From positions 372,001 through 436,000 of the forward strand of contig NZ_PYFX01000003.1 of assembly GCF_003020115.1 (NCBI RefSeq): a stretch of 64,000 nt of DNA, in the 5' to 3' direction. Position 1 is the first letter of the stretch. The number at the start of each line of letters is the position of its first letter. Below are positions 34,227-43,247 of the stretch, in pieces. Source of the DNA: Bradyrhizobium sp. MOS002 (GTDB lineage Bacteria; Pseudomonadota; Alphaproteobacteria; Rhizobiales; Xanthobacteraceae). The notes under the pieces are model-generated. The model had not been told where the DNA came from. It saw only the letters and a program-made list of their open reading frames with translations, and did not search any database. The position numbers and the translations under genes are program-made.

Positions 34227-34775
34227 ATGCCCGCCAACGACGATTTGCAGAAGGCGCAACGCTTCCGCGAGGCGGCGCTGCCCTATCTCGACGACGTCTA
34301 CACGCTCGCGCGCTATCTCTTGCGCGATGCCTCCGATGCCGAGGACGCGGTGCAGGAGTGCTATCTGCGCGCTCTGAAGCATTTCGACAGCTATCGCGGG
34401 CCGGCGATAAAGCCCTGGCTGTTCGCGATCCTGCGTAACGTCTGCAATGCCGAATATGCACGCCGCGCCCACAGGCACAGCGCGATCGAGGATACGCCCG
34501 GCGCTGCCGAGCAGACGCCGATCTGGCAGGAGACGGAGGCCAGCCCCGAAACCGAAGTGCTGCGCAGCCGCGATGCGGGCGCGATCCGCAAGCTGATCGA
34601 CGCGCTCGCCGAGCCGTTCAAGGAGACATTCGTGCTGCGCGAGATCAACAACCTGTCCTATCGTGAAATCGCCGAGGCCGTCGGCGCGCCCGTCGGCACC
34701 GTGATGTCCCGCCTCGCCCGCGCCCGCGCCATGCTGCGCGCGGCCTGGACGGCGGATGAGGAGCAAGCAAGATGA
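34227..34775 (+). CDS. ECF sigma factor linked to metallophosphoesterase and copper protein
   Basis: A 182-residue ECF sigma factor. Region 2 is shown by YTLARYLLRDASDAEDAVQECYLRA with KPWLFAILRNVCN (residues about 22-80), region 4 by PFKETFVLREINNLSYREIAEAVGAPVGTVMSRLARAR (about 130-168), split here for reading. The start at 34227 has a GGAG 4-7 bases upstream and is followed directly by helix 1; the frame is open 50 codons further upstream, but that part is charged and unlike sigma factors. The anti-sigma gene overlaps its stop codon by four bases. The stimulus is unknown; the linked copper protein hints at redox or metal stress. Confidence 0.93.
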   Translation: MPANDDLQKAQRFREAALPYLDDVYTLARYLLRDASDAEDAVQECYLRALKHFDSYRGPAIKPWLFAILRNVCNAEYARRAHRHSAIEDTPGAAEQTPIWQETEASPETEVLRSRDAGAIRKLIDALAEPFKETFVLREINNLSYREIAEAVGAPVGTVMSRLARARAMLRAAWTADEEQAR

Positions 34776-35539
34776 CCTGCGACGAAGCAAGGATCCTGCT
34801 TCACGCGCTGCTCGACAACGAGCTCGATGCCGGCCATGCGCGCGAGGTCGAAGCCCATATCGCCAGCTGCCCGGCCTGCGCTGCGGAGCTTTCGGCCCAA
34901 CGCGACATGCAGCGCGTGCTCGCGGACGCCGATTTGCGCTACACCGCACCGGCGAGCCTGCGTGCGCGTATCGAGGCCTCGCTGCCGCAGCCGCAGCGTC
35001 AGCAGCCGAGCCGCCGCTCCGTGCTGCGCGGCTTTGCGATGGGCTCGGCAGTCTCCGCGCTCGCCGCCTCCGGCGTCGTCGCATTGGTGCTGCGCCAGGA
35101 CGACCAGCAGCGTATCCTGTCGGAGGTCGTCTCCGCGCATCTGCGCTCGCTCCAGGCCGGCCACCTCATCGACGTGGTCTCGACCGACCAGCACACGGTG
35201 AAGCCGTGGTTCAACGGCAAGCTCGACGTCGCCCCGCCCGTGATCGACCTCACCGCACAAGGTTTTACGCTGGTCGGCGGCAGGCTCGATTATATCGACG
35301 CACGTGCCATCGGTGCCGTCGTCTACAAGCGCCGGCAGCACGTGGTCAATCTGTTCGTGTCGCAGACATCGAACGCGGAATACCGCGCGCCCAGGACCGA
35401 AACCATGCAGGGCTTCAACTGCCGGCGCTGGGGCAATCGCGGCCTGAACTTCTGGGCCGTCAGCGATCTCGGCGCAGACGAGCTCGCCGAGTTCGTCGAC
35501 AAGTTCGAGGCGGCGATTAAGACGAATGTGGAGGGGTAG
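34772..35539 (+). CDS. anti-sigma factor with zinc-binding HC2 domain
   Basis: A 255-residue membrane-anchored anti-sigma factor. The N-terminus has the zinc-finger anti-sigma pattern with an early cysteine (MTCDEARILLHALLD) and the H-x3-C-x2-C motif in EAHIASCPAC near residue 30. One membrane helix follows at about 90-108 (GFAMGSAVSALAASGVVAL). The periplasmic half has GRLDYIDARAIGAVVYKRRQHVVN-like strands seen in this family. It should hold the ECF factor inactive until an oxidant or envelope signal reaches it. Coupling by ATGA overlap with the sigma gene keeps the two in balance. Confidence 0.92.
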   Translation: MTCDEARILLHALLDNELDAGHAREVEAHIASCPACAAELSAQRDMQRVLADADLRYTAPASLRARIEASLPQPQRQQPSRRSVLRGFAMGSAVSALAASGVVALVLRQDDQQRILSEVVSAHLRSLQAGHLIDVVSTDQHTVKPWFNGKLDVAPPVIDLTAQGFTLVGGRLDYIDARAIGAVVYKRRQHVVNLFVSQTSNAEYRAPRTETMQGFNCRRWGNRGLNFWAVSDLGADELAEFVDKFEAAIKTNVEG

Positions 35540-35588
35540 TGGCGCAACATCGCACCACGATGTTGATAGACCGAAGTGCCTCCACTTA

Positions 35589-35703
35589 GTCGTCCTGGCG
35601 AAAGCCAGGACCCATTACCACTGGGCAAAGTATGCACGTGGTACTGGCCCCGAGGTCTATTGATAAATCACGCGGCGTGGGTCCTGGCTTTTGCCAGGAC
35701 GAC
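35589..35703. repeat. palindromic intergenic repeat, type D, 26-bp arms
   Basis: The left arm at 35589-35614 and the right arm at 35678-35703 are inverted copies with one mismatch; each arm is itself a small hairpin (CCTGGC...GCCAGG). The whole is a double hairpin of about 115 bp between the anti-sigma gene and hpnO. Confidence 0.85.
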
Positions 35704-35771
35704 ACCGAGGGCTTGGAAGCATTGGAGCGGCACGCCAGTCTCGCGCGGCAGACCGCGCATTCGGCCTGAGG

Positions 35772-37163
35772 TTACGCCGACCGCCGCACCGCGTTGTCCA
35801 CCAGCGTCTTGCCGAGCGACCAGATCGCGCCGGGGACCTTGTGGCTGCCGGCGATGACGTCGTCGAAGGCGCGCTCGATCCAGCCGCAATCTTCCTCGGT
35901 GATGGTGAGCGGCGGCAGAAGCTTGATGGTGTGGCTACCATGGCCGGCGACTTGCGTGAGGATCTTGTGGTCCTTGAACAGCGGCACGGTGATGAGCTGG
36001 CAGAACAGGCCCTTGTTGGCCGCCTCCAGCACGTTCCAGGACGCCCGCAGTCGCAGCGATTTCGGCGGGCCGAACTCGACGCCGATCATCAGGCCCTTGC
36101 CGCGGACTTCCTTCAACAGCTCGTAGCCGGGCACCATGCGCGTGAGCGCGAGGCGCAGCTCGGCACCGCGCTTGGCGGCGGACTCGATGAGCTTCTCGGA
36201 CTCCATGATGTCGAGCGTGGCGATGCCCGCGGCCATCGCCAGGTCGTTCTTGGAGAAGGTTGAGCCGTGCACGACCGCACGATCCATCTGGTTGAAGATC
36301 TTGTCGAAGATGCTCTTACGCGTCAGCACCGCGCCGACCGGCACGTGGCCGCCGGACAACGACTTCGACAGCAGCACCATGTCGGGCTCGACGTTCCAGT
36401 GCTCGACCGCGAGGAAGCGGCCGGTGCGGCCCATGCCGGTCTGGATCTCGTCGGCGACGAACAGCGTGCCGTATTTCTTGCAGAGCGCCGCCGCACCAGG
36501 CAGGAACTCGTCGGTGGGCATGTTGACGCCCTTGCCCTGGATCGGCTCGACGACGAAGGCGGCTACCTCGCGCGAGGCCAGCGCCTTTTCGAGCGCCGCG
36601 AGATCGTTGAACGGGATCGAGGTGCAGCCCGGCAGCAGCGGCTCAAAGCCGGTGCGGAAGTTCGAATCACCGGTCAGCGACAGCGCGCCATAGGTCAGGC
36701 CGTGATAGCCGTGGGCACAATAGACGATGCCCGGACGGCCGGTGGCGCCGCGGGCGAACTTGATCGCGGCTTCGACGCATTCGGCGCCGGAATTGGCGAA
36801 GAATGCCTTGTCGAGATAGGGAACGTATTTCAAAAGCCGCTCGGCGAGGACGCCGGCAAGCACCGAGACGTCGAACTGGACGAGGTTGGGCAGGTCGGCA
36901 TCGAGCACGCTTTTAAGCGCCTCGCGCATGACGGGATGATTGCGTCCGATCGCAAACACGCCAAAACCGGACAAGAGGTCGAGATAGCGCGCCCCGTCGC
37001 GGTCGTAGAGGTACTGTCCCTGCCCCTTCTGGAAGCCGACATCGTAGCCGATGGTCTTCAGAACCCGAACGAATTGCTCGTTCAGATGCCGATTATGCAG
37101 GACGCTGCGCTGGGCCTGGCGGTCCGCGAACAGCTGAGACATGTCTGGATTTGGGCTGTGCAT
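35772..37163 (-). CDS. hpnO: hopanoid aminotransferase HpnO (class III, aspartate aminotransferase family)
   Basis: A 463-residue PLP enzyme of the class III (ornithine/acetylornithine-like) aminotransferases. YLDLLSGFGVFAIGRNHP near residue 55, NSGAECVEAAIKFARGAT near 125, the cofactor strand FVADEIQTGMGRTGRF near 230, and the PLP lysine in LLSKSLSGG near residue 267 are all present. In hopanoid producers this gene turns bacteriohopane side-chain intermediates into aminobacteriohopanetriol, and its location beside hpnN and the rest of the cluster supports that role over arginine or lysine metabolism. The start may be 37163 (MHSPNPD) or the next Met (MSQLFADRQ), eight codons in. Confidence 0.88.
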   Translation of the reverse strand: MHSPNPDMSQLFADRQAQRSVLHNRHLNEQFVRVLKTIGYDVGFQKGQGQYLYDRDGARYLDLLSGFGVFAIGRNHPVMREALKSVLDADLPNLVQFDVSVLAGVLAERLLKYVPYLDKAFFANSGAECVEAAIKFARGATGRPGIVYCAHGYHGLTYGALSLTGDSNFRTGFEPLLPGCTSIPFNDLAALEKALASREVAAFVVEPIQGKGVNMPTDEFLPGAAALCKKYGTLFVADEIQTGMGRTGRFLAVEHWNVEPDMVLLSKSLSGGHVPVGAVLTRKSIFDKIFNQMDRAVVHGSTFSKNDLAMAAGIATLDIMESEKLIESAAKRGAELRLALTRMVPGYELLKEVRGKGLMIGVEFGPPKSLRLRASWNVLEAANKGLFCQLITVPLFKDHKILTQVAGHGSHTIKLLPPLTITEEDCGWIERAFDDVIAGSHKVPGAIWSLGKTLVDNAVRRSA

Positions 37164-37304
37164 CCGCTACATACTTCGGTTGAGGGCCGTCTCGTCAACT
37201 GAAAACGGACCGTTGCCAAAAACGGTCTGTGCGGCCTTTTGCCCTTTTTCGGACCATCTTCGCAAGCAGAGCTTTAGACCATGTTGCACTGCCAAGGAAC
37301 TATC

Positions 37305-37937
37305 ATGCGTTTAGCCCTTTACACCGGACTAATACTGGCTGGCGGTTACACCTGCCTGACCCCGGCGCTCGCCGCCGATCCGACCGGCGACTGGCGGGTC
37401 GCCGACGGCGTTGCCAACATTCGTGTCGCCCAATGCAATGGCAGCATGTGGGGCGCGGTTTCCTGGGAAAAACAGCCCGGCGGCCGCGACGAGAACAATC
37501 CGGACGCATCGAAAAAGACCCGGCCCACGCTTGGCATGGCGACCCTGATCGACATGAAGAAAAAGCCTGGCGCCGATCAGTGGGAAGGTCAGGTCTACAA
37601 CGCCAAGGACGGCCAGCTCTACAGCGCGACCATCACGCCGGTTGGCACCGACCAGCTCGAAATCAAGGGCTGCGTGATGGGCTTCCTGTGCGGCGGCGAG
37701 ACCTGGACCCGGGTCAGCCCCCCGATTCCCTTGAGCCCCGCCAACGCCATGGCCAAGGGCGCGCCGAAGCTCACCGGCGCGGCGCCGAAAGCCCCGGGAA
37801 CGACGGGCGCTACAGCGGCGCAGCCTGCACCCGCAGCCCCGAAGGCCGCCGGCACGGCCAAACCCGGTCAGAAGGGTGCCGCCGACCAGGTCGGCGACAT
37901 CTGCCTACTCCCTGAGATTGCGGGGTTTGCCCATTAG
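37305..37937 (+). CDS. exported DUF2147 domain protein
   Basis: A 210-residue secreted or periplasmic protein. The signal peptide ends near PALAADP, then DPTGDWRVADGVANIRVAQC and the pattern LIDMKKK ... GQVYNAKDGQLYSATI ... IKGCVMGFLCGGETW show the beta-barrel-like DUF2147 fold. The remaining 60 residues are Ala/Pro/Lys/Gly-rich. Its function is unknown. The last 33 bp overlap the 3' end of hpnN on the opposite strand. Start 37305 gives a clean signal peptide; an ATG at 37281 would add eight residues. It is divergent from hpnO, from which 141 bp separate it. Confidence 0.83.
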   Translation: MRLALYTGLILAGGYTCLTPALAADPTGDWRVADGVANIRVAQCNGSMWGAVSWEKQPGGRDENNPDASKKTRPTLGMATLIDMKKKPGADQWEGQVYNAKDGQLYSATITPVGTDQLEIKGCVMGFLCGGETWTRVSPPIPLSPANAMAKGAPKLTGAAPKAPGTTGATAAQPAPAAPKAAGTAKPGQKGAADQVGDICLLPEIAGFAH

Positions 37938-40493
37938 GGCGGGCTGAAACAGCAGCACGGCAGCGAGCGTTGTCACCAGCGACAGCGCGAGCAGCTTGCC
38001 CATGCTGGACGTGCCGGGATGGCTCGACAGCCAAAGGCTGCCGAACGCGGTCGCCGTTGTCAGCGCGCTGAAAAAGATCGCACGCGTCAGGCTGGTCTGG
38101 AGCAGGTTTGTCCTGCCCGAGCGCCAAGCCACGACATAGTAGATCTTGAAGGCCACGCCGACGCCGAGCAGCAGCGGGAACGCGACGATATTGGCGAAGT
38201 TGAGCGGCAAGCCGATCAGCACGCAGATCTCGAGCGTCACCGCGCCGGCCACCAGCAGCGGCACCAACGTCATCAGCACGTCGACGAACCTGCGCAGCGT
38301 GACCCACAGCAACAAGCCGATCACCAGCAGCGCATAGATACCGGCATGGATGAACGCCTTCACCACGGTGTCGCCCGACTTCAGGATCGAGACCGGGCCG
38401 CCGATCGCGGTCGGCTCGGCAACGAGCACCGCCGCCGCAAATTTGCGCAGCGTGTCGTTGTCGTTGGGATCGCCCTTCGGCAGCGCCTCGACGCGGATGA
38501 TGCCGTCCTTGCTCTTCCAGGCGCTGACGAGATCCGCCGGCAATGACTTCAGGGTGACCGGCTCGGCCTGCATCGCGTTCCGGAGCTGGTCGAACACGAT
38601 CTTCATCGGCGAGACGAACACGTCCTGCGCCTTGTTCCGCGTGGCCTCGTCGCCATTGGCGAGTTTGTCCAGTGCGTCCGCGAGCCGACGCGAGGCGACC
38701 GCACCCGGGCCCTTGGCATCGCCTGCAGTCCGGCGCAGATTGTCGACCGAGGATTTCAGCGCATCGACGTTTTCCTTGTCCGACGGCGCGGCGTCGATCT
38801 GGTCGGGATTGAGCGCGGGGTTCAGGACCTTGGCGCCCTGCGCGAGCAGCTTCAGCTTCGGCGGCTGGTCTTCAGGAACGAAGCTGTTGAGCGACATCAC
38901 GCGCAACACCTCCGGCACCTTCTCCAGCTTCGCCTCCACCTGCCTTGCCTGCTCTTCCGACGTGGTCATCACGTTGATGGCATTGGCACCCGTGTTGGGA
39001 TCCTTGCGCAAATCGAGGAAGGTCGCGATCGACTCTGCCTTCGGGTTGCGCAGGTTCATCGGGTTGAAGTCGAACTTCATGAAATAGAGCAGCGGCAGGC
39101 CGGCGACTGCCAGAAACATCGTGCCACCGACGACCAGCACGCGGTGCTTCTCCAGGAAGTGATCGAGCGGCGCCAGGAAGGCGTAGCCGACCGGCTCCTT
39201 CTCGCCGGGCGGGTTCAACAGCTTCAGCATCGCCGGCAGCACGGTGATGCTGGTGAGGAACGCGACCAGCATGCCGACGCCGGCGATCTGGCCGAGTTCG
39301 GCGATACCCTTGTAGTCGGTGGGGATGAAGCAGAGGAAGCCGGCCGCGGTCGCCATGGCCGCCAGCGACAACGGAATTGCCGAGCGCTTGGCAGCCAGGA
39401 TCAGCGCACCCGAGAGATCGTTGTGCTTGTAGCGCTCGGAGCGATAGCGGACGCTGTACTGAATGCCGAAATCGACGCCGAGGCCGACGAACAGCACGGC
39501 GAACGCGATCGACAGCAAATTGAGCGAGCCCACCATCATCAGGCCGGCGGCGGTGGTCAGCGCAAGACCGACGAAGAGATTGACGAACACCGCGAAGATG
39601 ATCTTCGCCGAATGCAGCGCCAGCCACAGGATGAGCAGCACGACGAGGACCGTGCCGATGCCGTTGACGACGGCACCTTCCTGGACGGTTGCATATTCCT
39701 CGTTGGCGATCGGGACCGGTCCGGTGAGCCGGACCCGCGCCTGGTATTTGGTGGCAAAATCCAGATCGGCTGCGGCCTTGCGGATCGCGTCGGTGGCGCC
39801 CTTGCCGGGCTCCAGCGCGTTGTAGTCGAGGACTGGCTTGAACTCGATGAAGGCGCGCTTGTCCGAATCCGTCAGCGGCTCGTCACTGACGAGCTCGCGC
39901 CAGGAGAAGGTCGCATTGCCCTTGTTGAGCACGGTCTCGACCGTTTGCGCGATCTGGTTGAAGGGCCGTTCGGTGTTGTCGAGCTTGACCTGGCCGCGCT
40001 TGACGCCGGCAAGTCCCGTTTCCAGCGCGCCGGTCAGGCCGCGGATCGAGGGATCGCCCGCCATGATCTCGATCAGGGGCGCGGCGGATTCGAACTGGCT
40101 GGTGACCTTGCCGACTTCCTCTGTCGGCAGGAACAACAGGCCATTCCTTTCGAAGAACTCGCCGGTGCCGAGCTGCTGCGTCGACTGGAAGTCGGTCTTG
40201 TTGTCCTTCAGCTTGGCATAGAGCGCGTCCGACGCTGCGGTCGCCATCTCCGGCGTCTTGGCTTCGACCACCGCCGTAATCGTGGCATCGCGGTCGAAGG
40301 CGCGATCGAACTGCTGGTCGCGTTGGCGCCAGTCCAGATTTTGAGCAATCAGCGAATTGATGTCGGTGTTGATGGCAAAGTGCTGGGACGTGTAATAGCC
40401 CGCCCCCACCGCCAGCAGGAGCCCGAGAGCGACGACGAGGGGGGCAAACCGGGTGCAGGCCCTGACGATGGCAACGACTACGCTTTGCAGCAC
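37905..40493 (-). CDS. hpnN: hopanoid transporter HpnN (RND/MMPL family)
   Basis: An 862-residue inner membrane transporter of the HpnN group. The N-terminal helix (APLVVALGLLLAVGAGYY) leads to a large periplasmic domain; the two six-helix blocks include GVDFGIQYSVRYRSERY and LGVGVAFKIYYVVAWR. In Rhodopseudomonas the protein is needed to move hopanoids to the outer membrane, and it lies next to hpnO, ispH and hpnH here. The start appears to be a GTG at 40493. The gene ends inside the convergent DUF2147 gene. Length and topology agree with the HpnN family; the sequence also has the two-fold symmetry of RND proteins. Confidence 0.92.
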   Translation of the reverse strand: MLQSVVVAIVRACTRFAPLVVALGLLLAVGAGYYTSQHFAINTDINSLIAQNLDWRQRDQQFDRAFDRDATITAVVEAKTPEMATAASDALYAKLKDNKTDFQSTQQLGTGEFFERNGLLFLPTEEVGKVTSQFESAAPLIEIMAGDPSIRGLTGALETGLAGVKRGQVKLDNTERPFNQIAQTVETVLNKGNATFSWRELVSDEPLTDSDKRAFIEFKPVLDYNALEPGKGATDAIRKAAADLDFATKYQARVRLTGPVPIANEEYATVQEGAVVNGIGTVLVVLLILWLALHSAKIIFAVFVNLFVGLALTTAAGLMMVGSLNLLSIAFAVLFVGLGVDFGIQYSVRYRSERYKHNDLSGALILAAKRSAIPLSLAAMATAAGFLCFIPTDYKGIAELGQIAGVGMLVAFLTSITVLPAMLKLLNPPGEKEPVGYAFLAPLDHFLEKHRVLVVGGTMFLAVAGLPLLYFMKFDFNPMNLRNPKAESIATFLDLRKDPNTGANAINVMTTSEEQARQVEAKLEKVPEVLRVMSLNSFVPEDQPPKLKLLAQGAKVLNPALNPDQIDAAPSDKENVDALKSSVDNLRRTAGDAKGPGAVASRRLADALDKLANGDEATRNKAQDVFVSPMKIVFDQLRNAMQAEPVTLKSLPADLVSAWKSKDGIIRVEALPKGDPNDNDTLRKFAAAVLVAEPTAIGGPVSILKSGDTVVKAFIHAGIYALLVIGLLLWVTLRRFVDVLMTLVPLLVAGAVTLEICVLIGLPLNFANIVAFPLLLGVGVAFKIYYVVAWRSGRTNLLQTSLTRAIFFSALTTATAFGSLWLSSHPGTSSMGKLLALSLVTTLAAVLLFQPALMGKPRNLRE

Positions 40494-40953
40494 TACTTTT
40501 CTTTCTGCGGTTAACAGCTTGCCGGAAACGCCCGCTGTTTAACGGAGTTCCCGGCCGAAACCTATTGCTGTTTTGAGGGTTATCGCCGCCAGAAGGCTGG
40601 AGGTAAACGGCGACAGACCGTGGCAAAATCATGCGGGACGGTCGGTATAGCCGGGGAGATGAGGCGGGAAAGTGACGAAGGGGCAAACACCGATGTCACC
40701 GTTTTGCTGACCAATCATCCTCTACTATAATACCGCAAAATTGATCCAGCTGGGAACCAAAGTTCATTCCACCTTTCCTTGCTGCCGATTTTTTGACACA
40801 AAGTGCTGCGCCTCCATGCACCGGAGGCCGGATAGGGGTGGGCGGCTACCGCGTGCGCGAAACTGATGGTGCGGATATTGCAACTCAGCTTCGTGTCGGG
40901 GTGTCCCCTGAGACTTGAGAGCGGATTGGTGCAACTTGCGTGATGGGCGTCCA
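40494..40953. other. divergent intergenic region between hpnN and ispH
   Basis: About 460 bp with no convincing gene. It includes AT-richer stretches, a TTGACA at 40793-40798 oriented toward ispH without a good -10 at the right distance, and TATTAT read toward hpnN without a good -35. The promoters of both hopanoid transcripts should be here, but I cannot place them firmly. Confidence 0.45.
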
Positions 40954-41880
40954 ATGGAAGTTTATCTGGCGCAACCGCGCGGCTTTTGCGCGGGGGTGGT
41001 GCGTGCGATCGAGATCGTGGAGCGGGCGCTGGAGAAGTACGGCCCGCCCGTCTACGTGCGCCATGAGATCGTGCACAACAAGTACGTCGTCGAGAGCCTG
41101 AAGAACAAAGGCGCGATCTTCGTCGAGGAACTGTCGGAGGTGCCACCGAAGGCTGTGACGGTCTTCAGCGCTCACGGCGTCGCCCGCAGCGTCGAGGAAG
41201 AGGCGGCCGCGCGCGACCTTCCGGTGCTCAATGCCACCTGCCCGCTGGTCACGAAAGTTCACAATCAGGGGAAGCGCTACATCGCCAGGGGCCGCACCCT
41301 GATCCTGATCGGCCATGCCGGCCACCCGGAGGTCGAGGGTACGATGGGCCAGGTTCCCGCCCCCGTACTGTTGGTCCAAAGCGTTGAAGAGGTTAAGGCC
41401 CTTGAGCTGCCGGCGGATACGCCAGTGGCCTATATCACCCAGACCACCCTGTCTGTGGATGACACCAAGGACATCATTTCGGCCCTGCAGGCGCGCTTTA
41501 CAGATATTCAAGGCCCGGATATCCGGGATATCTGCTATGCGACACAGAACCGCCAATCTGCGGTAAGGGACTTGAGCAAGCTGGTCGACGTGATCTTGGT
41601 GGTGGGCGCTGCCAATAGCTCGAATTCGAACCGGCTCCGCGAAATCGGCACTGAGGCCGGTGTCGCGAGTTATCTGATTGCCGACGGCAGCGCGCTCAAT
41701 CCGGAGTGGTTGAAAGATGCCAGAATCGTCGGCGTCACGGCCGGCGCTTCGGCGCCCGAGGTACTCGTGGATGACGTGATCGAAGCGATGCGGCGGATCG
41801 GACCGGTCAAGGTCTCGGTGCTTCCGGGCCGCGAGGAAAACATCGAATTCCGGCTTCCGGCCCAACTGGCTGCGAGCTGA
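40954..41880 (+). CDS. ispH: 4-hydroxy-3-methylbut-2-enyl diphosphate reductase
   Basis: A 308-residue iron-sulfur enzyme, last step of the MEP isoprenoid pathway, giving IPP and DMAPP. The three cluster cysteines are visible in [20 protein letters not shown] and [10 protein letters not shown], together with [11 protein letters not shown] near residue 40 and [15 protein letters not shown] near the end. It sits directly in front of hpnH, separated by 35 bp, which ties precursor supply to hopanoid production. The ATG at 40954 was chosen because IspH proteins begin with this strand; the open frame upstream starts with TTG and has no family support. Confidence 0.95.
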   Translation: MEVYLAQPRGFCAGVVRAIEIVERALEKYGPPVYVRHEIVHNKYVVESLKNKGAIFVEELSEVPPKAVTVFSAHGVARSVEEEAAARDLPVLNATCPLVTKVHNQGKRYIARGRTLILIGHAGHPEVEGTMGQVPAPVLLVQSVEEVKALELPADTPVAYITQTTLSVDDTKDIISALQARFTDIQGPDIRDICYATQNRQSAVRDLSKLVDVILVVGAANSSNSNRLREIGTEAGVASYLIADGSALNPEWLKDARIVGVTAGASAPEVLVDDVIEAMRRIGPVKVSVLPGREENIEFRLPAQLAAS

Positions 41881-41915
41881 CCCACCCGAATTTCAAGCCC
41901 AGAAAGAAACTTGTA

Positions 41916-43076
41916 ATGGCTATCCCCTTCTTCAAGGAAATGCGTATCGGCGGCTATTTGATCAAGCAGAAGCTGCTTGGCCGCAAGCGCTATCCGCTCG
42001 TGCTGATGCTGGAGCCGCTGTTCCGCTGCAACCTCGCCTGCGTCGGCTGCGGCAAGATCGATTATCCGGATGCGATCCTCAACCGCCGCATGACCGCGCA
42101 GGAGTGCTGGGACGCGGCCGACGAGTGCGGCGCGCCGATGGTCGCCATTCCCGGCGGCGAGCCGCTGATCCACAAGGAGATCGGCGAGATCGTGCGCGGC
42201 CTCGTGGCGCGCAAGAAGTTCGTCTCGCTCTGCACCAACGCGCTGTTGCTCGAGAAGAAGCTCGATCTGTTCGAGCCGTCGCCCTATCTGTTCTTCTCCG
42301 TCCATCTCGACGGCCTGAAGGAGCACCACGACAAGGCCGTGTCGCAGAAGGGCGTGTTCGACCGCGCCGTCTCCGCGATCAAGGCAGCCAAGGCCCGCGG
42401 CTTCACCGTCAATGTCAACGCCACCATCTTCGACGGCCACCCGGCAGAGGAGATCGCCAAATTCCTCGACCTCACGGTAGAGCTCGGTGTCGGCGTCTCG
42501 ATGTCGCCGGGCTATGCCTATGAGCGCGCGCCCGACCAGGAGCACTTCCTCAACCGCACCAAGACCAAGAAGCTGTTCCGCGACGTCTTTGCGATGGGCA
42601 AGGGCAAGAAGTGGAATTTCATGCATTCCGGCCTGTTCCTCGACTTCCTCGCCGGCAACCAGGAATATGAGTGCACGCCCTGGGGCATGCCCGCGCGCAA
42701 CATCTTCGGCTGGCAGAAGCCCTGCTATCTGCTCGGTGAAGGCTATGCAAAAACCTTCAAGGAGCTGATGGACACCACCGATTGGGAAACCTACGGCACC
42801 GGCAAGTACGAGAAGTGCGCGGACTGTATGGCCCATTGCGGCTACGAGCCCACGGCGGCGACCGCAGCCATCAACAACCCGCTTAAGGCGATGTGGGTGT
42901 CGCTGCGCGGCATCAGGACCACGGGTCCGATGGCGCCCGAGATCGACATGACCAAGCAGCGTCCGGCCCAGTACATCTTCTCGGCGGAAGTGCAGAAGCG
43001 CCTGTCGGAGATCCGCAAGGACGAGGCCGCAGCCGCCCAGGAGAAGGCTGCGCGGAAGGCTTCGACCGCCGCGTAA
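41916..43076 (+). CDS. hpnH: adenosyl-hopene transferase HpnH (radical SAM)
   Basis: A 386-residue radical SAM enzyme that joins an adenosyl group to diploptene, the first step of extended hopanoid side-chain formation. The cluster motif CNLACVGCGK (C-x3-C-x2-C) is at about residues 37-44; AIPGGEPLIHKEI near 75 is the SAM-binding glycine motif; YSFSVHLDG-like FFSVHLDGLKEHHD is near 128. A second cysteine group near the C-terminus (KCADCMAHCGYEP) is the extra domain of the family. It is translated from the same transcript as ispH and ends at a terminator shared with hpnG. Confidence 0.95.
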   Translation: MAIPFFKEMRIGGYLIKQKLLGRKRYPLVLMLEPLFRCNLACVGCGKIDYPDAILNRRMTAQECWDAADECGAPMVAIPGGEPLIHKEIGEIVRGLVARKKFVSLCTNALLLEKKLDLFEPSPYLFFSVHLDGLKEHHDKAVSQKGVFDRAVSAIKAAKARGFTVNVNATIFDGHPAEEIAKFLDLTVELGVGVSMSPGYAYERAPDQEHFLNRTKTKKLFRDVFAMGKGKKWNFMHSGLFLDFLAGNQEYECTPWGMPARNIFGWQKPCYLLGEGYAKTFKELMDTTDWETYGTGKYEKCADCMAHCGYEPTAATAAINNPLKAMWVSLRGIRTTGPMAPEIDMTKQRPAQYIFSAEVQKRLSEIRKDEAAAAQEKAARKASTAA

Positions 43077-43088
43077 GCGCACTGACCT

Positions 43089-43173
43089 GTAGCTCGGATG
43101 GAGCGCAAGCGAATTCCGGGACGGTCCCTCCGCGTTGAAGACCCTGGATCTCGCTCCGCTCCATCCGAGCTAC
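43089..43173. repeat. palindromic intergenic repeat, type C, copy 2
   Basis: GTAGCTCGGATGGAGCG and CGCTCCATCCGAGCTAC are exact inverted ends. Same type as 32614-32693. It lies just after hpnH. Confidence 0.83.
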
Positions 43174-43186
43174 GCACCTCCGAAAC

Positions 43187-43224
43187 AAAAAAGGCCCGGT
43201 CGCCATTGGCGATCGGGCCTTTTG
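43187..43224. terminator. terminator between convergent hpnH and hpnG
   Basis: A-run, GGCCCGGTCGCCA, a very short loop, TGGCGATCGGGCC and T-run (one G-T pair). It works for both directions. Confidence 0.82.
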
Positions 43225-43247
43225 TTTTGTCAGATCGACGACCCCGC

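Noticed and set aside
40793..40821. TTGACA as the -35 of the ispH-hpnH promoter
   Set aside because: The hexamer at the 17-bp distance (ATGCAC) is a poor -10, so the match is probably accidental.
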